From the NCBI GenBank assembly GCA_016794765.1, contig JAEUJG010000344.1:1-7815 (forward strand): a stretch of 7,815 bases of DNA, given 5' to 3'. Both the position numbers and the translations under genes were made by a program. Positions 5,393-7,815 of this stretch are shown here, in pieces; within the stretch, counting starts at the first letter, position 1, and each line of letters starts with the position of its first letter. The notes under the pieces were generated by a model that saw only the letters and a list, made by a program, of their open reading frames with translations, had not been told where the DNA came from and did no database searches. Source of the DNA: Spirochaetaceae bacterium. Lineage in GTDB: Bacteria; Spirochaetota; Spirochaetia; Treponematales; Rectinemataceae.

Positions 5393-5423
5393 TTTCCCAC
5401 ACGAAGGTCTCATTCCGCTCCCG

Positions 5424-5429
5424 TATGGT
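5424..5429 (+). promoter_or_regulatory. Candidate -10 element of the pst operon
   Basis: TATGGT (4 of 6 to TATAAT), 41 bp before the pstS ATG. The expected -35 position (about 5401-5406, ACGAAG) does not resemble TTGACA, as is usual for activator-dependent pst promoters. A strong ribosome site, GGAGG (5461-5465), follows 5 nt before the ATG at 5471. Confidence 0.35.
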
Positions 5430-5470
5430 CTAGCCATCCCGCAGGGGAAACCTACCGTTCGGAGGATGCC

Positions 5471-6451
5471 ATGAAAAAGACGATTCTCGTCGCGGCTCTC
5501 GCTCTCGCGGCCTTCGCCTCGTTCGCCCAGGGAAAATACTCCTGGATCGATCCCGTTTCCGACGACAAGGACAAGATCCTTCCCGGCGTCGACCCGACCA
5601 AGGTGACCGGCACCATCGTGACCGCCGGTTCCTCGACGGTCTTCCCCCTCTCCGAGGCGGTCGCCGAGCGCTTCAAGAAGGAAGGCTTCACGGGCCAGGT
5701 CACCATCGATTCCATCGGCACCGGCGCCGGCTTCGAGCGTTTCGCCAAGACCGGCGAGACCGACATCGCCAACGCCTCCCGCGCCATCAAGTCCTCCGAA
5801 GTCGAGTGGGCCAAGGCCCTCTCCGCGCCCAGGACCCCGATCGCCTTCCAGGTCGGCACCGACGCCTTGGCCGTCTGCGTGAGCGCCAAGAACAAGTTCG
5901 TCCAGGACGCCACCGCCGCGGAGCTGGCCCTCATCTTCTCCACCGCCCAGTTCTGGTCCGACGTGCGCCCGACCTGGCCCAAGAAGGAAATCAAGCGCTT
6001 CTCCCCCGGCACCGACTCCGGCACCTTCGACTACTTCGTCGAGCACGTGTTCAAGAAGGACAAGAAGCCCCTTCTCGCGGCCAAGAACCTCCAGCTCTCG
6101 GAGGACGACAACGTCCTCGTCCAGGGCATCGCCGGCGACGAGAGCGCGATCGGCTACTTCGGCTTCGCCTACGCCGTGGAGAACAAGGGCAAGATCCGCC
6201 CGATCTCCGTGGACGGGATCGAGCCCAACCAGGCCAACGTGGACGCGAACAAGTATCCCCTCTCCCGCCCCCTCTTCCTCTACTCCGACGCCCGCGTCAT
6301 CCAGGAGAAGCCCCAGGTCGCGGCCTTCCTGGCCTACTACCTGACCTACTCGAACGAGCTCATCAAGAAGGTCGGCTACTTCCCCGCGACGCCCGACGCG
6401 ACGAAGAAGGCCAAGCAGGCCCTCGCCGACGCGATGAAGGGCAGGTACTGA
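5471..6451 (+). CDS. pstS: Phosphate ABC transporter, periplasmic phosphate-binding protein PstS
   Basis: 326 aa. Captures phosphate outside the inner membrane and hands it to PstC-PstA. Residues 1-19 form a signal peptide (MKKT, hydrophobic core, ASFA then QG). There is no lipobox Cys, so the mature protein should be soluble in the periplasm. Phosphate-loop motifs are visible: TAGSSTVFPL (51-60), DSIGTGAGFERF (80-91), DIANASRAI (98-106) and SPGTDSGTFDYF (178-189). These match the backbone/Ser/Thr/Asp contacts of the family (usual forms GSST, GSGTGxGxxxF, PGSDSGT). The second loop has Ile in SIGTG where GSGTG is common. The C-terminal part (YPLSRPLFLYSDA, 262-274) is also typical. It is the first gene of the operon, with pstC starting 6 nt after the stop. 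A candidate Pho box and -10 lie upstream. Codon use is strongly C-ending, as expected for a highly expressed protein. Confidence 0.97.
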   Translation: MKKTILVAALALAAFASFAQGKYSWIDPVSDDKDKILPGVDPTKVTGTIVTAGSSTVFPLSEAVAERFKKEGFTGQVTIDSIGTGAGFERFAKTGETDIANASRAIKSSEVEWAKALSAPRTPIAFQVGTDALAVCVSAKNKFVQDATAAELALIFSTAQFWSDVRPTWPKKEIKRFSPGTDSGTFDYFVEHVFKKDKKPLLAAKNLQLSEDDNVLVQGIAGDESAIGYFGFAYAVENKGKIRPISVDGIEPNQANVDANKYPLSRPLFLYSDARVIQEKPQVAAFLAYYLTYSNELIKKVGYFPATPDATKKAKQALADAMKGRY

Positions 6452-6457
6452 GCCGCG

Positions 6458-7393
6458 ATGTCCGACACCGGCAGCTACCCCGAGGGGAAGACCGGTACGG
6501 CGAGCCTCGCCCGGCGCCCACGGCCGGGCGAGGCCCTCGTGCAAGCCTTCCTCTTTTTTTGCGCGGCGGTCTCGATCCTGACGACCCTGGGCATCGTCGT
6601 CACCCTCGGGGAGGAATCCTTTTCCTTCTTCAAGGGCGTCAATCTCGTCGAGTTTTTCACGGGCAAGGTCTGGCAGCCCGCGATCGACCGATTCGGCATC
6701 CTGCCCCTCCTCGCCGCGACCCTCACGACCAGCCTCTACGCGATGCTCGTCGCCCTGCCCCTGGGGCTCCTCGTCGCGGTCTACCTGTCCGAATACGCGA
6801 GCGCGCGGGTTCGGGACATCCTCAAGCCCATCCTGGAGGTGCTGGCGGGCATCCCGACCGTCGTCTACGGCTACTTCGCCCTCACGACGGTCACGCCCTT
6901 CCTTCGCGGCCTCATCGGGGAGAACGTCGTGGAGGTCTACAACACCCTCTCCGCCGGTCTCGTGATGGGCATCCTCATCCTTCCCCTCATCGCCTCCATG
7001 TGCGAGGACGCCCTTTCCTCCGTTCCCGCGGCCTTGCGCGAGGGCGCCTACGCGATGGGCGCGACCAAACTCGAGGTCTCCCTCAGGGTCGTCGTGCCGG
7101 GCGCCTTCTCCGGCCTCGCTGCGGCCTTCATCCTGGGCCTCTCCAGGGCGGTCGGAGAGACGATGATCGTCGCCCTCGCGGCCGGCGCGGGTCCGAACCT
7201 GACCCTCAACCCCTTCAGGTCGGCGGAGACCATGACGGGCCACATCGTCCGCATCTCCGGCGGCGACCTTTCCTACGATTCCATCGACTACAAGAGCCTA
7301 TTCGCGATAGCGATGGTGCTCTTCGTCGTGACGCTCGGCCTCAACATGCTTTCGAGGCGCATCATCAGGCGCTACCAGGAGGTCTACGAATGA
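6458..7393 (+). CDS. pstC: Phosphate ABC transporter permease PstC
   Basis: 311 aa, normal length for PstC. It is one of the two membrane subunits forming the phosphate channel. After a 25-residue polar N-terminus there are six hydrophobic segments (about 27-50, 82-110, 122-147, 163-181, 216-243 and 279-298). Conserved PstC features are the long loop after TM1 (FFTGKVWQPAIDRFGILPLL), KPILEVLAGIPTVVYGYFAL (123-142), and the cytoplasmic EAA loop REGAYAMGATKLEVSLRVVV then PGAFSG (194-219), which docks on the PstB ATPase. LSRAVGETMIVALAAG (228-243) follows. Its ribosome site is weak (GGGCAGG about 12 nt upstream), so translation is probably coupled to pstS, whose stop is 6 nt away. It overlaps pstA by 4 nt. 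Confidence 0.97.
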   Translation: MSDTGSYPEGKTGTASLARRPRPGEALVQAFLFFCAAVSILTTLGIVVTLGEESFSFFKGVNLVEFFTGKVWQPAIDRFGILPLLAATLTTSLYAMLVALPLGLLVAVYLSEYASARVRDILKPILEVLAGIPTVVYGYFALTTVTPFLRGLIGENVVEVYNTLSAGLVMGILILPLIASMCEDALSSVPAALREGAYAMGATKLEVSLRVVVPGAFSGLAAAFILGLSRAVGETMIVALAAGAGPNLTLNPFRSAETMTGHIVRISGGDLSYDSIDYKSLFAIAMVLFVVTLGLNMLSRRIIRRYQEVYE

Positions 7394-7815
7394 GCGCCCC
7401 GGCCAAGCCGCGCGCGGCCCTGATCCCCGGCGAACCCGCCGACTTCAGCCCCAACCTGGAGGCCAGGAAGGCCCGCGGCGCCAAATGGCGCCTCGCCTTC
7501 CTCGGCGCGACCATCCTCTCGGTCCTCTTCCTCTTCGCCCTCGTGGCGAGCATCGTCAACCAGGGCTTCGGCTACGTCCTCACCGTGGCGGAGGTCGATC
7601 CCCCGGGCCTCTCGCGCGGAGGCCTTCCCCTCGAGCGGCAGGACTCTCCCGCCCTCGTGGAGACGATACGCGACAACGTGTCCCGCCGCTTCTTCATGAA
7701 GGCCGACGCGGAGGCCCCTTTCGCGATGAGGAGCCGCGAGGAGCTCCTGGCCTTCATCGACGCGGAGATCGTCAAGTCCCGCGTCGTGGGCACCTGGAGC
7801 CTCTCCGACAGCCTC
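7390..7815 (+). CDS. pstA: Phosphate ABC transporter permease PstA, long form, N-terminal part cut by right edge
   Basis: The first 142 codons are visible and no stop is reached. The ATG at 7390 overlaps the pstC stop (ATGA) and has a strong AGGAGGT (7377-7383) 6 nt upstream. Residues 1-33 are polar and basic; TM1 spans about 34-57 (LAFLGATILSVLFLFALVAS). After TM1 ordinary PstA (about 290 aa) reaches TM2 after a short loop. Here at least 85 hydrophilic residues follow (TVAEVDPPGL, then DNVSRRFFMKADAEAP, then KSRVVGTWSLSDSL) with no second membrane segment. From memory, extended PstA proteins with a WSLxDSL-type segment in an enlarged periplasmic loop occur in several phyla, so this is taken as a long-form PstA. 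Identity rests mostly on operon position and this segment, because the conserved permease core lies beyond the window. Confidence 0.85.
   Translation, partial: MSAPAKPRAALIPGEPADFSPNLEARKARGAKWRLAFLGATILSVLFLFALVASIVNQGFGYVLTVAEVDPPGLSRGGLPLERQDSPALVETIRDNVSRRFFMKADAEAPFAMRSREELLAFIDAEIVKSRVVGTWSLSDSL

Noticed and set aside
5387..7243. 618-codon open frame on the minus strand
   Set aside because: Antisense to pstS and pstC, with a low-complexity Gly/Asp/Arg/Glu translation; a shadow of the codon bias of the pst genes.
1..7815. Mobile elements, CRISPR, tRNA/rRNA, defence or toxin-antitoxin genes
   Set aside because: No transposase or integrase motifs, no regularly spaced repeats, no tRNA-like folds and no toxin-antitoxin-like small gene pairs were found on either strand.

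Overview
The window is a GC-rich bacterial stretch (third codon positions almost all G or C) from what looks like a diderm organism. PstS has a cleavable signal peptide but no lipobox cysteine, so it should be a free periplasmic protein. I lean weakly toward a GC-rich spirochaete-like lineage, because of the style of the chemoreceptor, the YbaN-type protein and a long-form PstA. The sequence alone does not settle this. I see no rRNA, tRNA, CRISPR array, insertion sequence or integrase.

Layout, left to right. (1) The C-terminal part of an S41-type (Tricorn/IRBP-like) peptidase, + strand, cut by the left edge. It meets the next gene tail to tail at a shared CTAG. (2) A minus-strand series, listed in transcription order: a YbaN/DUF454 small membrane protein (5210 to 4788), a Cache-type methyl-accepting chemotaxis protein (4623 to 2809), a six-helix membrane protein of unknown function (TTG start, 2580 to 1954), and an AraC-family regulator (1866 to 964) that overlaps an OsmC-like protein (985 to 548) by 22 bp. 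(3) Diverging from the YbaN gene across about 260 bp of control region, a + strand phosphate-uptake operon: pstS, pstC and pstA, the last cut by the right edge. pstB and phoU are expected just beyond.

How the parts work together. pstS-pstC-pstA encode the binding protein and the two permease subunits of the high-affinity phosphate ABC importer. The genes are tightly packed (6 nt gap, then an ATGA overlap). In front of pstS lies an 11-bp-pitch direct repeat resembling a Pho box. A repeat of the same form, TTRACC-N5-YTRACR, lies at a similar distance and in the same relative orientation in front of the chemoreceptor gene. This is the most interesting lead: the receptor could belong to the phosphate-starvation response. 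AraC and OsmC look like a two-gene unit in which the regulator controls a thiol/peroxide-type enzyme. That OsmC homologue has Ser where the family normally has its second catalytic cysteine.

No clearly new defence or mobile system is visible. The long open frames antisense to the genes (for example 976-3690 + and 5387-7243 -) are GC-rich shadows.
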